A stretch of 64,000 nucleotides of DNA from Bordetella trematum (GTDB taxonomy: Bacteria; Pseudomonadota; Gammaproteobacteria; Burkholderiales; Burkholderiaceae_B). The stretch is taken from contig NZ_FKBR01000019.1 in the NCBI RefSeq assembly GCF_900078335.1, positions 62,001 to 126,000 on the forward strand. The letters are read 5' to 3'. The notes below the pieces were generated by a model, which ran no database searches, had not been told where the DNA came from, and saw only the letters and a program-made list of their open reading frames with translations. Positions 37,503-45,884 of the stretch are shown in pieces. Position 1 is the first letter of the stretch. Each line of letters begins with the position of its first letter. A program made the translations under genes and the position numbers.

Positions 37503-39206
37503 TCAGGCGGCGTGCACCTTGCGCTTGCCGAGCACGGCGCCTTGTTCGATGGGCTGCACCAGTTGGGCATACTGCAACAGATAGGTGCCGCTGCCGCCGC
37601 CCAGCTCCAGTTCGCGCGGCTCCCAGGCCTGCAGGCGGCGCTCGATCTCGGCCGCCGGCACGTCCATGTCCAGGCGCCGGTTCACGAAGTCGATATGGAT
37701 GGTTTCGCCCTGACGCACCACCGCCAGCGGACCGCCGGCGGCGGACTCCGGCATCAACTGGCCGACGATGATGCCGCGGTTCAGCCCCGACAGTTCACCG
37801 TCGGTGACCACGGCCACGTGTTCCGCGATGCCAGCGCCGTTGAGCGCGGCCACGAAACTGCAGGCGAACACCGTGCCGGGGCCGCCGCAGGGCCCCATGT
37901 TGCGCAGCACGATGACGTCGCCCCGCTTGATCTTGCCTTCGCCCAGCGCCGCGATGGCTTCGTCCTCGCCTTCATAGATGTTGGCGGGCCCGCGGAACTC
38001 GGCGCGTTCGCCCGGCACCGCCGACAGCTTGACGATGGCGCCATTGGGCGCCAGGTTGCCGCGCAGGATGCCCACGCCGGGGCGCTGGCTGACCGGATTG
38101 GCCAGGGAGCGGATGATCTTCCCGTCCTTGACGCGCGCCTGGCTGATGTTCTCGCCCAGGGTCTTGCCGGTGACGGTCAGGGCGTTGAGGTCCAGGTGTT
38201 CGGTCAGCTGGCTCATGACGGCCGGCGTTCCGCCGGCAGCCTCCAGGTCTTCGGTGCGGAAGGGGCCGTTGGGCCGCACCGCCGTCAGCAGCTTGATGCG
38301 CTGGCCGTACTCTTCATAAAGGCGGATCACGTCGATCGGCAGCTCCGCCTCGGTCGCGATGGCCGCGAGGTGGCGCACCGTGTTGACCGAGCCGCCCACG
38401 GCCAGCACCATCATCACGGCATTGCGCACGGCGGCCTCGGTGAGGATCTGGCGGGCGTTGACGCCCTGGCGCACCAGTTCCACGATCTGGCGGCCGGCGT
38501 CCTGGGCGTACTCGTTCAGGCGGCGGCCATTGGCCCAGATGGGCGAGTTGCCAGGCAGCGTCATGCCCAGGGCTTCGGCCACGATATGCATCGAATTCGC
38601 CGTACCCAGGCCGGCGCAGACACCGGGCGACTGGATCGCCACGTCCGTCATGTCGGTGAGGTCCTTGAGCGTGATGGCGCCTGTGGCCAACGCGCCGATC
38701 TGTTCATAGACGTCGTCGATATCGAAGAACTGGTCCTCGAATTTTTCGTTCGAACACTTGCCGCCGATCTGGTAGCCGCAGGTCAGCAGCAGGCTGGGCA
38801 CGTCCAGCCGGGCGGCCGCCATCAGGTGGGCCGGCGTGGTCTTGTCGCAGGACGACAGACAGATCATGCCATCGAGCACCGCGCCTTCCATCATGCACTC
38901 CACCTCGTTGACCATGAGGTCGCGGGTGGGCATCAGATAACGCGCCTTCTTGCCGGCGCTGGTGACGAAATCGCTGGGCGCCACCGTGCGCACTTCGAAG
39001 GCCAGCGCGCCGGCATCGCGGATAGCCTGCTGCACCTGGGCGCTGATGGCATCGAGGTGAACGTAGCAGCAGGACAAGCTGTTGGAGGTGTTGATGACGG
39101 CGATCTTGGGCTTGTCCATATCCTCTTCGCGGATGCCCATGCTGCGCCACTGGCTGCGGCGCACGGCCCAGCGGGTCGAGCCCGGTTCAAAATTGCTTCG
39201 GTACAT
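37503..39206 (-). CDS. IlvD/Edd-family dehydratase (probable sugar-acid or hydroxy-acid dehydratase)
   Basis: This 567-residue iron-sulfur dehydratase starts MYRSNFEPGSTRWAVRRSQW. It contains the family CDKTTPAHLMAAARLDVPSL with a cluster cysteine, QSPGVCAGLGTANSMHIVAE with another, and GGSVNTVRHLAAIA. The C-terminal segment ends in the RNMGPCGGPGTVFACSF and TDGELSGLNRG stretches, which are conserved. Family members remove water from dihydroxy acids or aldonates to give 2-keto acids. Location beside an organic-acid transporter and a GntR regulator, away from ilv genes, argues for a catabolic sugar-acid role. AGGAG precedes the ATG. Confidence 0.86.
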   Translation of the reverse strand: MYRSNFEPGSTRWAVRRSQWRSMGIREEDMDKPKIAVINTSNSLSCCYVHLDAISAQVQQAIRDAGALAFEVRTVAPSDFVTSAGKKARYLMPTRDLMVNEVECMMEGAVLDGMICLSSCDKTTPAHLMAAARLDVPSLLLTCGYQIGGKCSNEKFEDQFFDIDDVYEQIGALATGAITLKDLTDMTDVAIQSPGVCAGLGTANSMHIVAEALGMTLPGNSPIWANGRRLNEYAQDAGRQIVELVRQGVNARQILTEAAVRNAVMMVLAVGGSVNTVRHLAAIATEAELPIDVIRLYEEYGQRIKLLTAVRPNGPFRTEDLEAAGGTPAVMSQLTEHLDLNALTVTGKTLGENISQARVKDGKIIRSLANPVSQRPGVGILRGNLAPNGAIVKLSAVPGERAEFRGPANIYEGEDEAIAALGEGKIKRGDVIVLRNMGPCGGPGTVFACSFVAALNGAGIAEHVAVVTDGELSGLNRGIIVGQLMPESAAGGPLAVVRQGETIHIDFVNRRLDMDVPAAEIERRLQAWEPRELELGGGSGTYLLQYAQLVQPIEQGAVLGKRKVHAA

Positions 39207-39289
39207 TGCTGCGTTCTCCTGGGGTGCGTGGCGCGGCGTTGGCAAAGCCGGATCGCGCCGATCTGACTGGTATGCTATCGGACTGAAAG

Positions 39290-39307
39290 TGGTCTGACAA
39301 CTTACCA
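39290..39307. promoter_or_regulatory. Candidate GntR operator
   Basis: TGGTCTGACAACTTACCA has TGGT and ACCA ends around a ten-base centre, similar to operators of FCD-type GntR regulators. It lies in the 284-base divergent region between the dehydratase start (39206) and the GntR start (39491). Further TGTACC and GTCTTGAG repeats occur near 39403-39449, so there may be more than one site. Confidence 0.35.
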
Positions 39308-39490
39308 ATTGCCCCAGGATTGCCCCGATTGACGCCAGGAAAGAAGCGCGGCAGGGCAAAGTGGACGGACCATTTCGGGGAACAATGGTAAAGTCCCACG
39401 TCTTGAGATTTTGGCAGCCTGTACCGTGCCCAGATGTACCAGTCTTGAGTGGTTGGCGCGCCTGCATCCCTAGTTTCGCCCGAGGCCATC

Positions 39491-40198
39491 ATGAGCAAGA
39501 CGCGATTTTCCATGCTTCCGATCAAGCGCACCGATATTTTCCAGGAGGTCTGCCAGCAACTGGAGAACCTGCTGAACAGCGGTCAGTTCCAGATCGGAGA
39601 CCGTCTGCCCTCGGAGCGCGAACTCTCCGAGAGTTTTTCCGTCAGCCGCTCGTCCATCCGCCAGGCCCTCAAAGTGCTGGAGGCGGCCGGGCGGATCGAG
39701 ACGCGCGTAGGCAGCGGCACCTATTTCGTCGAGAAGCCGGTCAGCGGCGCGGCCACCGAGAGCCTCAACGGCCTGCTGGCGCACGGCGTTGACCATGACT
39801 TCATGCAGCACCTGATCGCCGCCCGCACTGCCATCGAGCGCGCCATCTTCGAGGCATACGCCGGCAAGGTGAACAAGGGCGGCATCCGTGCGCTCAAGGA
39901 ACTGATCGACGAGAACGCCCAGGACCAGACGGCCAAGGGAGAGTTCGAGGAAAACGCCGGCCTGGATCTCAGTTTCGAGGCCAAGGTGGCAGAACTGGCT
40001 GGCAACCCGATCCTGTCGGCCCTGCAACGTCAGATACATCAGCTCTGGATACAGGCCTGGCGCGTCTATGGATTCGTGCCGGAAAGCAAGCAGACCCTGC
40101 ATCAGGAGCACTGCGCCATCATCGAGGCGCTGGCCTCCAAGAACACCCAGCGCGTGATCGATCTGGTGGTGCAGCACGTCGACAAGGAAGTGGATTAG
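39491..40198 (+). CDS. GntR-family (FadR subfamily) regulator
   Basis: This 235-residue regulator has an N-terminal winged helix (DIFQEVCQQLENLLNSGQFQ, then RLPSERELSESFSVSRSSIR) and a helical FCD ligand-binding domain with DLSFEAKVAELAGNPILSAL and HQEHCAIIEALASKNTQRVI, where metal-ligand histidines and an aspartate are in place. It diverges from the dehydratase operon and most likely represses it until a sugar-acid intermediate binds. The ATG at 39491 was chosen because the conserved domain follows closely. Confidence 0.9.
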   Translation: MSKTRFSMLPIKRTDIFQEVCQQLENLLNSGQFQIGDRLPSERELSESFSVSRSSIRQALKVLEAAGRIETRVGSGTYFVEKPVSGAATESLNGLLAHGVDHDFMQHLIAARTAIERAIFEAYAGKVNKGGIRALKELIDENAQDQTAKGEFEENAGLDLSFEAKVAELAGNPILSALQRQIHQLWIQAWRVYGFVPESKQTLHQEHCAIIEALASKNTQRVIDLVVQHVDKEVD

Positions 40199-40223
40199 GC
40201 CGCGACCCGCACCCGGACACGAG

Positions 40224-40613
40224 ATGGCTGCCTGTTTCCGCCTCCCTGTCAGCGCGGCGTTGCTGGTGCTGGCTTGCTGCGTCAGCGCTGCAGCGCAGCT
40301 GCCCGCCGGCGTCACGCTGCAGCGTGACGCACAGGGGTGGGTCTATGTCGATGCCCGGCAGCGGCCGCTGTTGCGGCCTTTTCTGTACGACAACGGACCT
40401 GACTACATCCAGGAAGGACTGGCGCGCTTCGTGGACAACGGCAAGATCGGCTTTCACGACGCAGACCTGAACATCGTCATCCCGGCCCGCTACGATTTCG
40501 CCTTTCCCTTCGAGCATGGCGAGGCCCGCGCGGGCTTTGATTGCTGGTACAGCCGCGAGGGCGAGCATACCTCGGTGCATTGCCTGCGCTGGGAAACGCT
40601 GCGCCGGCCCTAG
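40224..40613 (+). CDS. Small secreted WG-repeat protein
   Basis: This 129-residue protein begins [20 protein letters not shown] with a likely signal peptide ending SAAAQLP. The mature part contains WG-type repeats, seen as [19 protein letters not shown] and [20 protein letters not shown] followed by [12 protein letters not shown]. Such repeats form short beta modules in secreted or surface proteins of unknown function. It ends in a CTAG shared with the opposite-strand cupin gene. No function can be assigned. Confidence 0.7.
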   Translation: MAACFRLPVSAALLVLACCVSAAAQLPAGVTLQRDAQGWVYVDARQRPLLRPFLYDNGPDYIQEGLARFVDNGKIGFHDADLNIVIPARYDFAFPFEHGEARAGFDCWYSREGEHTSVHCLRWETLRRP

Positions 40614-41200
40614 CGCCGGGTCGACACCCCGACATCGCGGACATGGCAGGTGCCGTTGGCCAGGTCAAAGGCCAGCCGGCGATCCAGCGTCTCCAGGGCG
40701 CGTCCATACATGTGCAGGTGCCGGATCGGCGCATGGCCTTCGATCTGCACCGCATGGATGTCTTCGGGCATGAGCGCCAGCCCCGCGCCCGGGGCCACCG
40801 CGACCGTGCCGGTGTGCGTGAGCGTGGCGCGGCCGGGCTCGCTGCCATCGTCCTCGCGGCGATAGGTGTGGTTGTACTCGACCCCTTCGGCGGCGGCGAT
40901 GCAGGCCCAGGTGGTGTGGTTGTGCGGGGCGCTTTTCTTGCCCGGCCGCATCACGTTCAGGTACAGCGCATATGAGCGGTCGGGATCTTCGTGGATCAGA
41001 TAGCGGGCCTGCAGCGCCTGCGGCGCCGGATAGCGTTGCGCGTCGCGCCATTGGGGATGCGCGGCCAGGGCTTGCAGGGTATCCAGCACCCGGGCCAGAG
41101 CGGCCCGCGTCAGGGTCTGGCCGGCCAGAATGGCCTTGATCTGCGCCACCGCGGCATCGACCGGCGCGGCATCGTAAAGGGTGTCTTGCATGCGGGGCAT
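40610..41200 (-). CDS. Cysteine-dioxygenase-like cupin (thiol dioxygenase family)
   Basis: This 196-residue protein has a cupin core with the iron ligands in [17 protein letters not shown] and a third histidine in [13 protein letters not shown], as in cysteine and 3-mercaptopropionate dioxygenases. It would use iron and oxygen to convert a thiol to a sulfinate. [20 protein letters not shown] was taken as the start; the ATG three codons later is an alternative. It is a single gene with its own upstream region and is convergent with the WG-repeat gene. Confidence 0.78.
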   Translation of the reverse strand: MPRMQDTLYDAAPVDAAVAQIKAILAGQTLTRAALARVLDTLQALAAHPQWRDAQRYPAPQALQARYLIHEDPDRSYALYLNVMRPGKKSAPHNHTTWACIAAAEGVEYNHTYRREDDGSEPGRATLTHTGTVAVAPGAGLALMPEDIHAVQIEGHAPIRHLHMYGRALETLDRRLAFDLANGTCHVRDVGVSTRR

Positions 41201-41314
41201 CCCGGGAAAAGCCAAGGCAGCTACCTTAGCCAGCCTGCCGGCTGAATTCAAGGCGATGGCGGGCGGGGCGGTCGCAAGCCCGCTCGCGTCGTGCGCCAGC
41301 AACGTCATGTCTCT

Positions 41315-41345
41315 GTAGCAGTCGCTACCTAGACTGAGCGCTCAG
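41315..41345. promoter_or_regulatory. Two palindromes upstream of the porin/ABC operon
   Basis: GTAGC-AGTC-GCTAC (41315-41328) and the perfect 12-base palindrome CTGAGCGCTCAG (41334-41345) lie 28-58 bases before the porin start. Their position at the presumed promoter makes them candidate operators. No regulator gene is next to the operon. Confidence 0.4.
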
Positions 41346-41372
41346 ATTGAATCCCAAAGAGGACCTACCACG

Positions 41373-42491
41373 ATGAAGACCCTTCCCTTGCGCCGCATGG
41401 CCGCAGGCGGCTGCCTGCCGCTCATTTCCCTGGCCTGGACCCCGGCGGCCAGCGCTGCCGACACCGTACAACTTTATGGCCTGATCGATGCAGGCGTCCA
41501 GGTGCTGAACCATGGCCCCAAGGACGGCAGCCGCCTGGGCATGGCCTCCGGCAACCTCAACGGTTCGCGCTGGGGCCTGCGCGGCAACGAAGATCTGGGC
41601 AACGGCCTGAAGGCCGTGTTCACCCTTGAAGGCGGGTTCGACCCCGGCAACGGCAAGGCGCTGCAGGGCACGCGCCTGTTCGGGCGTCAGGCCTATGTGG
41701 GCCTGTCCGACCGCAGCCTGGGCACGCTGACCCTGGGGCGTCAGAACACGCTCATGATCGACTGGATGAGCAAGTTCACGCCGTTGCAGAACGCCACCTA
41801 CGGCGGCAAGCGCATCGACCCGGCGTTCTCGGATCGCATGGACAACGCCATCAAATACGGCAACAAGTTCGGCGGCTTGAGCGTGGGGGCGTACTACAGC
41901 TTCGGCTGGAACAATGAGCAGAGCTGGAGCGACAAGAACACCGGCCGCATGATCGGCGCAGGCCTGCGCTACCAGCAGGGCGGCCTGGACGCGGCGGTGC
42001 TGTTCCATACCAAGCGTGCCGATGCGCCGCGCGCGCCCGCCGACAGCAGCAACCGCGAGGATCGCGTGCTGGGGGCGCTGTCGTACGACTTCGGCGGCGT
42101 CACGCTGTATGGCGGCTATCGCTGGCTGGAGCAGAAGCTGGTGCAGCGCAACTACGTCAGCCGGCTGTACTGGGCGGGCGCGCGCTATCGCGCCACGCCG
42201 GCCACGCATCTGTCGCTGGCCTACTACTACATGGACGGCACGACCTGCGACAACCTGAACGTGGCGGCCTGCCCGGCGGTGCAGGGCGCGGGTGGCGACC
42301 AGAAACCCTCGCTGCTGGTGCTGGGCGTGGAACATGACCTGTCCAAGCGCACCACGCTGTACGCCATGGGCTCGTATGCGATGAACGACAACGGGTCTTC
42401 GGTGAGCGTGATCGGCGGCAAGTATGGCGCCAACGTCGAGCCGGGCAAGAACCAGATGGGCGTGGCGCTGGGCATGCGCCACCGCTTCTGA
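41373..42491 (+). CDS. General porin (Gram-negative, OmpC/Omp32 type)
   Basis: This 372-residue outer-membrane protein has a signal peptide ending AASAAD. The mature start is TVQLYGLIDAGVQVLNHGPK, a standard betaproteobacterial porin beginning. SRWGLRGNEDLGNGLKAVFT and FGRQAYVGLSDRSLGTLTLG strands follow, and the C terminus ends GVALGMRHRF with terminal phenylalanine. It forms trimeric channels for small solutes. Its stop overlaps the ATPase gene start by one base (TGATG), so porin and ABC transporter are co-expressed, presumably for one solute. Confidence 0.93.
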   Translation: MKTLPLRRMAAGGCLPLISLAWTPAASAADTVQLYGLIDAGVQVLNHGPKDGSRLGMASGNLNGSRWGLRGNEDLGNGLKAVFTLEGGFDPGNGKALQGTRLFGRQAYVGLSDRSLGTLTLGRQNTLMIDWMSKFTPLQNATYGGKRIDPAFSDRMDNAIKYGNKFGGLSVGAYYSFGWNNEQSWSDKNTGRMIGAGLRYQQGGLDAAVLFHTKRADAPRAPADSSNREDRVLGALSYDFGGVTLYGGYRWLEQKLVQRNYVSRLYWAGARYRATPATHLSLAYYYMDGTTCDNLNVAACPAVQGAGGDQKPSLLVLGVEHDLSKRTTLYAMGSYAMNDNGSSVSVIGGKYGANVEPGKNQMGVALGMRHRF

Positions 42492-43165
42492 TGCAGGGCG
42501 TCTCGGTCGCGGTGCGCGATCTGCGTCACTCCTACCAGGGCCAGCCGGTGCTGGCCGGGGTGGACCTGGACGTGCCGGCCGGCTCGGTGCTGGCCTTGCT
42601 GGGGCCATCCGGCTGCGGCAAGAGCACGCTGCTCAAGGCCCTGGCCGGCCTGCTGCGTCCCGCGCAGGGTCGCATCCTGTTTGGCGAGCGCGAGGTCTGC
42701 GGGCCGGGTGGTTGCGCGCCGCCGGAGGCCCGTGGCCTGGGCATGGTGTTCCAGGACTACGCGCTCTGGCCGCACATGAACGTGGCGCAGAACGTGACCT
42801 TCCCGCTGGCCATGCGGCGCGTGCCGCGCGCCCAGCGTCAGGCGCGGGTGGCCGAGGCGCTGGCGCTGGTGGGGCTGGACGGCATGCAACGGCGTCGCCC
42901 CTGCGAGCTGTCGGGCGGCCAGCAGCAGCGCGTGGCGCTGGCCCGCGCCGTCGTGGCCCAGCCCAGCCTGCTGCTGTTCGACGAGCCGCTGTCCAACCTC
43001 GACCGGGCCTTGCGCGAATCGCTCTGCCGCGAGATCGGTGCCTTGCTGCGCCGTCTGGGCACGACCGCCGTCTACGTGACGCATGACCACGATGAGGCGT
43101 ATGCCCTGGCCCATCGGGTCGCGCGCATGGAGGCCGGCCGCATCGTCGCTGTCGCAAATCCTTAA
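42491..43165 (+). CDS. ABC transporter ATP-binding protein (iron/phosphonate type)
   Basis: This 224-residue ATPase has Walker A GPSGCGKSTLLKALAG near residue 38, the Q loop VFQDYALWPHMNVAQNV, signature LSGGQQQRVALARAVV, Walker B LLLFDEPLSNLD and the switch histidine VTHDHDEAYAL. It lacks the extra C-terminal TOBE domain of longer family members. With the binding protein (43181) and two-domain permease (44212) it forms a complete importer of the FbpABC/PhnSTUV type. Confidence 0.9.
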   Translation: MQGVSVAVRDLRHSYQGQPVLAGVDLDVPAGSVLALLGPSGCGKSTLLKALAGLLRPAQGRILFGEREVCGPGGCAPPEARGLGMVFQDYALWPHMNVAQNVTFPLAMRRVPRAQRQARVAEALALVGLDGMQRRRPCELSGGQQQRVALARAVVAQPSLLLFDEPLSNLDRALRESLCREIGALLRRLGTTAVYVTHDHDEAYALAHRVARMEAGRIVAVANP

Positions 43166-43180
43166 TGGAAGATTCATAAA

Positions 43181-44170
43181 ATGATCACCCCGTTTTCACA
43201 CAAGCCCTTGATGGCTTTTCTTATGGCACTGACTCTGGGCGCTGCGGGCAGCGCCAGCTCCGCCGAGCCGCGTACGCTGACGGTCTACACCGCCGGCCCT
43301 GGCAGCCTGATCAAGCACCTGGCCGAAGGGTTCACCAAGGAGACCGGCGTGCGCGTGGACGTATTCCAGGCCACCACCGGCAAGGTCATGGCCCGGCTGG
43401 AGGCCGAGGCCGCCAATCCGCGCGCCGACGTGCTGATCTCCGCTTCCTGGGAAACCGCACTGGATATGGACGCGCGCGGTCTGCTGATGGCGCACGAGAG
43501 CGTCAACGCGGCGCAGGTGCCGGCGTCGCTGCGCGCGGCCAACTATGTGGCGCAGGGCGTCTCGGCCCTGGGCATCGTATGGAACCGCAGCACCGATACG
43601 CCCAAACCCACCGACTGGGCCGATCTGGCCAGGCCGGCTTACCGTCAGATGGTGACCATGCCCGACCCGGCGCTCTCGGGCGCCTCGCTGGACCTGTTGC
43701 TGGGCCTGCAGGGCGCGCAGGGCGATGCCTTCTGGAAATTGCTGGCCGAACTGCGCGATAACGGCATGACGGTCTCCGGCCCCAACGCCCAGGCGCTGGC
43801 GCCGGTGCTGCAGGGCGCGCGCGCGGCCGTGTTCGGGGCCGTGGACTATGTCGCCTATGCCAGCATGGGCAAGGGCGAGGCCATCGAGGTCATCTTTCCC
43901 ACCGGTGGCACGGTCATTGCGCCCCGGCCCATGATGATCCTGAAGTCCGCAAAGTCGCCCGGGCAGGCGCGCGCCTTCGTCAACTATGTGCTGTCCGAAG
44001 CCGGGCAGGCCGCCGTGGCCGATGCCTGGCTGATTCCGGCCCGCAGCGATGTGCCGGCGCGCCGCCCGCCGCTGAGCGAGATCAAGGTGCTCACTCCCGA
44101 CGAGACGCAGGGCGCCGGCGCCCGTCAGGCCACCCTGGCGCGCTTCGCCGAGCTGTTCGGCACGCGTTGA
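43181..44170 (+). CDS. ABC transporter substrate-binding protein (FbpA/AEP-type)
   Basis: This 329-residue protein has a signal peptide (MITPFSHKPLMAFLMALTLG, ending SASSAEP). The mature part begins RTLTVYTAGPGSLIKHLAEG, typical of the class of binding proteins for ferric iron, 2-aminoethylphosphonate and similar ligands. KVMARLEAEAANPRADVLIS and TMPDPALSGASLDLLLGLQG are also family-like. The usual paired tyrosines of ferric-binding FbpA are not evident, so a metal ligand is less likely than a small organic one. A hairpin separates it from the permease gene. Confidence 0.85.
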   Translation: MITPFSHKPLMAFLMALTLGAAGSASSAEPRTLTVYTAGPGSLIKHLAEGFTKETGVRVDVFQATTGKVMARLEAEAANPRADVLISASWETALDMDARGLLMAHESVNAAQVPASLRAANYVAQGVSALGIVWNRSTDTPKPTDWADLARPAYRQMVTMPDPALSGASLDLLLGLQGAQGDAFWKLLAELRDNGMTVSGPNAQALAPVLQGARAAVFGAVDYVAYASMGKGEAIEVIFPTGGTVIAPRPMMILKSAKSPGQARAFVNYVLSEAGQAAVADAWLIPARSDVPARRPPLSEIKVLTPDETQGAGARQATLARFAELFGTR

Positions 44171-44179
44171 TCGCAGGAG

Positions 44180-44204
44180 GGCGCGCGCCCGTGCGGCGCG
44201 CGCC
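44180..44204 (+). promoter_or_regulatory. Hairpin between the Shine-Dalgarno and start of the permease gene
   Basis: GGCGCGCGCC at 44180-44189 and again at 44195-44204 can pair because the unit is self-complementary, giving a ten-base stem with a five-base loop. It starts on the last base of AGGAGG (44175-44180). The permease ATG is 31 bases after AGGAGG, but only seven unpaired bases remain if the stem forms. It also lies just after the binding-protein stop. Confidence 0.55.
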
Positions 44205-44211
44205 GCAACCC

Positions 44212-45870
44212 ATGAAAAGCCTTTTTCTTCTGGCGGCCCTGGTCCTGGCCGCGCTTTTGGTATTGGTGGCGCTGCCGGTGGGCTTCGTGGCGCTGCAGGC
44301 AGTGTTTCCGCGCCTGGGCGAGGGCTCGCTGCAAGGCGCTTTCTCGAACTGGGCGCAGGTGCTCAGCGAGCCGGGCACCTTGTCGCTGCTGGGCCAGACC
44401 GTCGCCCTGGGCCTGGGCGTGGCGCTGGTGGCTGCTGTGCTGGGCATCCCGCTGGGCACCTTGCGCGGGCTGTGCCGCCTGCCAGGCGCACGGCTCTGGG
44501 ATCTGGCCTTTCTGCTGCCGTTTCTGCTGCCGCCCTATATCGCCGCGCTGTCGTGGACCATGGCCCTGCAGCCGCGCGGCTATCTGTATCAACTGGCCGG
44601 TGTCGATCTGGGCGGGCTGCTGCACTCGCGTGCAGGGGTGATCCTCATCATGGGGCTGAGCACGTTTCCCGTGGTGTATTTCGCCGTCTCGCGCAGCATG
44701 GCCGCCAGCGGCGGGCGGCTGGCCCAGGTGGCGCGCGTGAGCGGGGCGGGCCCCTGCGCGGCCTTTGTCCGCGTAAGCCTGCCGCTGGCGCTGCCCGCCA
44801 TCGCGGCCAGTCTGCTGCTGGCCTTCACGCTGGCGATCGAAGAGTACGGCGTGCCGGCAGCGCTGGGCGCGCAGGCCGGCGTGTCGGTGCTCACCACGGC
44901 GATTGAACGACGCCTGGCCGACTGGCCGATCGATCTGTCCGGCGCGGCGTTGCTGTCGCTGGTGCTGGTGGCCCTGGCGCTCACCGCCTATGCCGTGCAG
45001 CGCGCCGTGCTGCGCGGGCGCAGCTTCGAGACCACCAGCGGCAAACCGGTGCCGCTGGCGCAGACCGAGCTGGGAGGCTGGCGGTGGCCGGTGCTGCTGC
45101 TGTTCGGCCTGGTGGCGGGGCTGGCGGCCGCAGCGCCCCTGGCCAGCATGGTGGCCGCGGCGTTGCAGGGCACGATTTCCGGCGGCTTGCGGGCAGCCAA
45201 CCTCAGCCTGGCCAACTTCGTCGAGGTCTTCGGCGATCGCGAGGGTTATCACGCCCTGGGCGCGAGCCTGTCGTTGGCAGCCGGCACGGCGTTGCTGACG
45301 GGCGCGCTGGGCTTTCTGGCGGCCTGGCTGTCGGCCGGCCGGCAGCTGCGCGGGGCGGGGGCCATCGACGCCCTGGCGCTGTTGCCGGCGGCCTTGCCCG
45401 GGGTGGTGGTCGGGGTGGGCCTGATCCTTGCCTGGAACCAGTCGTTCTGGCCGCTGTCGCCTTATGGCAGCTGGGTCATCCTGCTGTGTTCCTATGCCTG
45501 CCTGCTGCTGCCTTATCCGATGCGCTATGTCACGGCAGCCCTTGCCCAGCTGGGGCCGACGCTGGAGGCTGCCGCGCGGGTTCACGGCGCAGGGCTATGG
45601 CGGACCCTGTGGCGCATCACCTTACCCCTCAGTGCGCCCAGCGTGGTCGCCGCGATGATGATGGTGTTTGCGGTCGCCTCGCGCGAGCTGGTCACGTCGC
45701 TGCTGCTGGCCCCGGCCGGGTTGCAGACCGTCTCCATCTATGTGTGGCGGCAGTTCGAGCAGGGTTCGGTCGGCGCCGGCATGGCCATGGCCACGGTGGC
45801 GGTGGCCATCAGCCTGGTGCTGATGCTGGCGGGCCTGCGCCTGCAGGCCCGCAGCACCGGCGCGCGTTAG
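44212..45870 (+). CDS. ABC transporter permease, two-domain (FbpB type)
   Basis: This 552-residue membrane protein starts MKSLFLLAALVLAALLVLVA and has about twelve hydrophobic segments arranged as two homologous halves. EAA-type loops are visible in AQVARVSGAGPCAAFVRVSL (first half) and EAAARVHGAGLWRTLWRITL (second half), which dock the ATPase. It moves the ligand captured by the protein at 43181. An in-frame GTG at 44191 is an alternative start nearer AGGAGG but would sit in the hairpin loop. The stop is 14 bases before the opposite-strand ornithine cyclodeaminase gene ends. Confidence 0.9.
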   Translation: MKSLFLLAALVLAALLVLVALPVGFVALQAVFPRLGEGSLQGAFSNWAQVLSEPGTLSLLGQTVALGLGVALVAAVLGIPLGTLRGLCRLPGARLWDLAFLLPFLLPPYIAALSWTMALQPRGYLYQLAGVDLGGLLHSRAGVILIMGLSTFPVVYFAVSRSMAASGGRLAQVARVSGAGPCAAFVRVSLPLALPAIAASLLLAFTLAIEEYGVPAALGAQAGVSVLTTAIERRLADWPIDLSGAALLSLVLVALALTAYAVQRAVLRGRSFETTSGKPVPLAQTELGGWRWPVLLLFGLVAGLAAAAPLASMVAAALQGTISGGLRAANLSLANFVEVFGDREGYHALGASLSLAAGTALLTGALGFLAAWLSAGRQLRGAGAIDALALLPAALPGVVVGVGLILAWNQSFWPLSPYGSWVILLCSYACLLLPYPMRYVTAALAQLGPTLEAAARVHGAGLWRTLWRITLPLSAPSVVAAMMMVFAVASRELVTSLLLAPAGLQTVSIYVWRQFEQGSVGAGMAMATVAVAISLVLMLAGLRLQARSTGAR

Positions 45871-45884
45871 TCTGCGAGGGCGGC

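Noticed and set aside
37383-39266. Plus-strand frame of 627 codons opposite the dehydratase gene
   Set aside because: The opposite strand encodes a full IlvD/Edd-type enzyme with its cluster cysteines; the plus frame is compositional.
43181-44170. Calling the FbpA-type binding protein a ferric iron receptor
   Set aside because: The adjacent tyrosine pair of ferric-binding proteins is not evident, and the family also binds phosphonates and other ligands.
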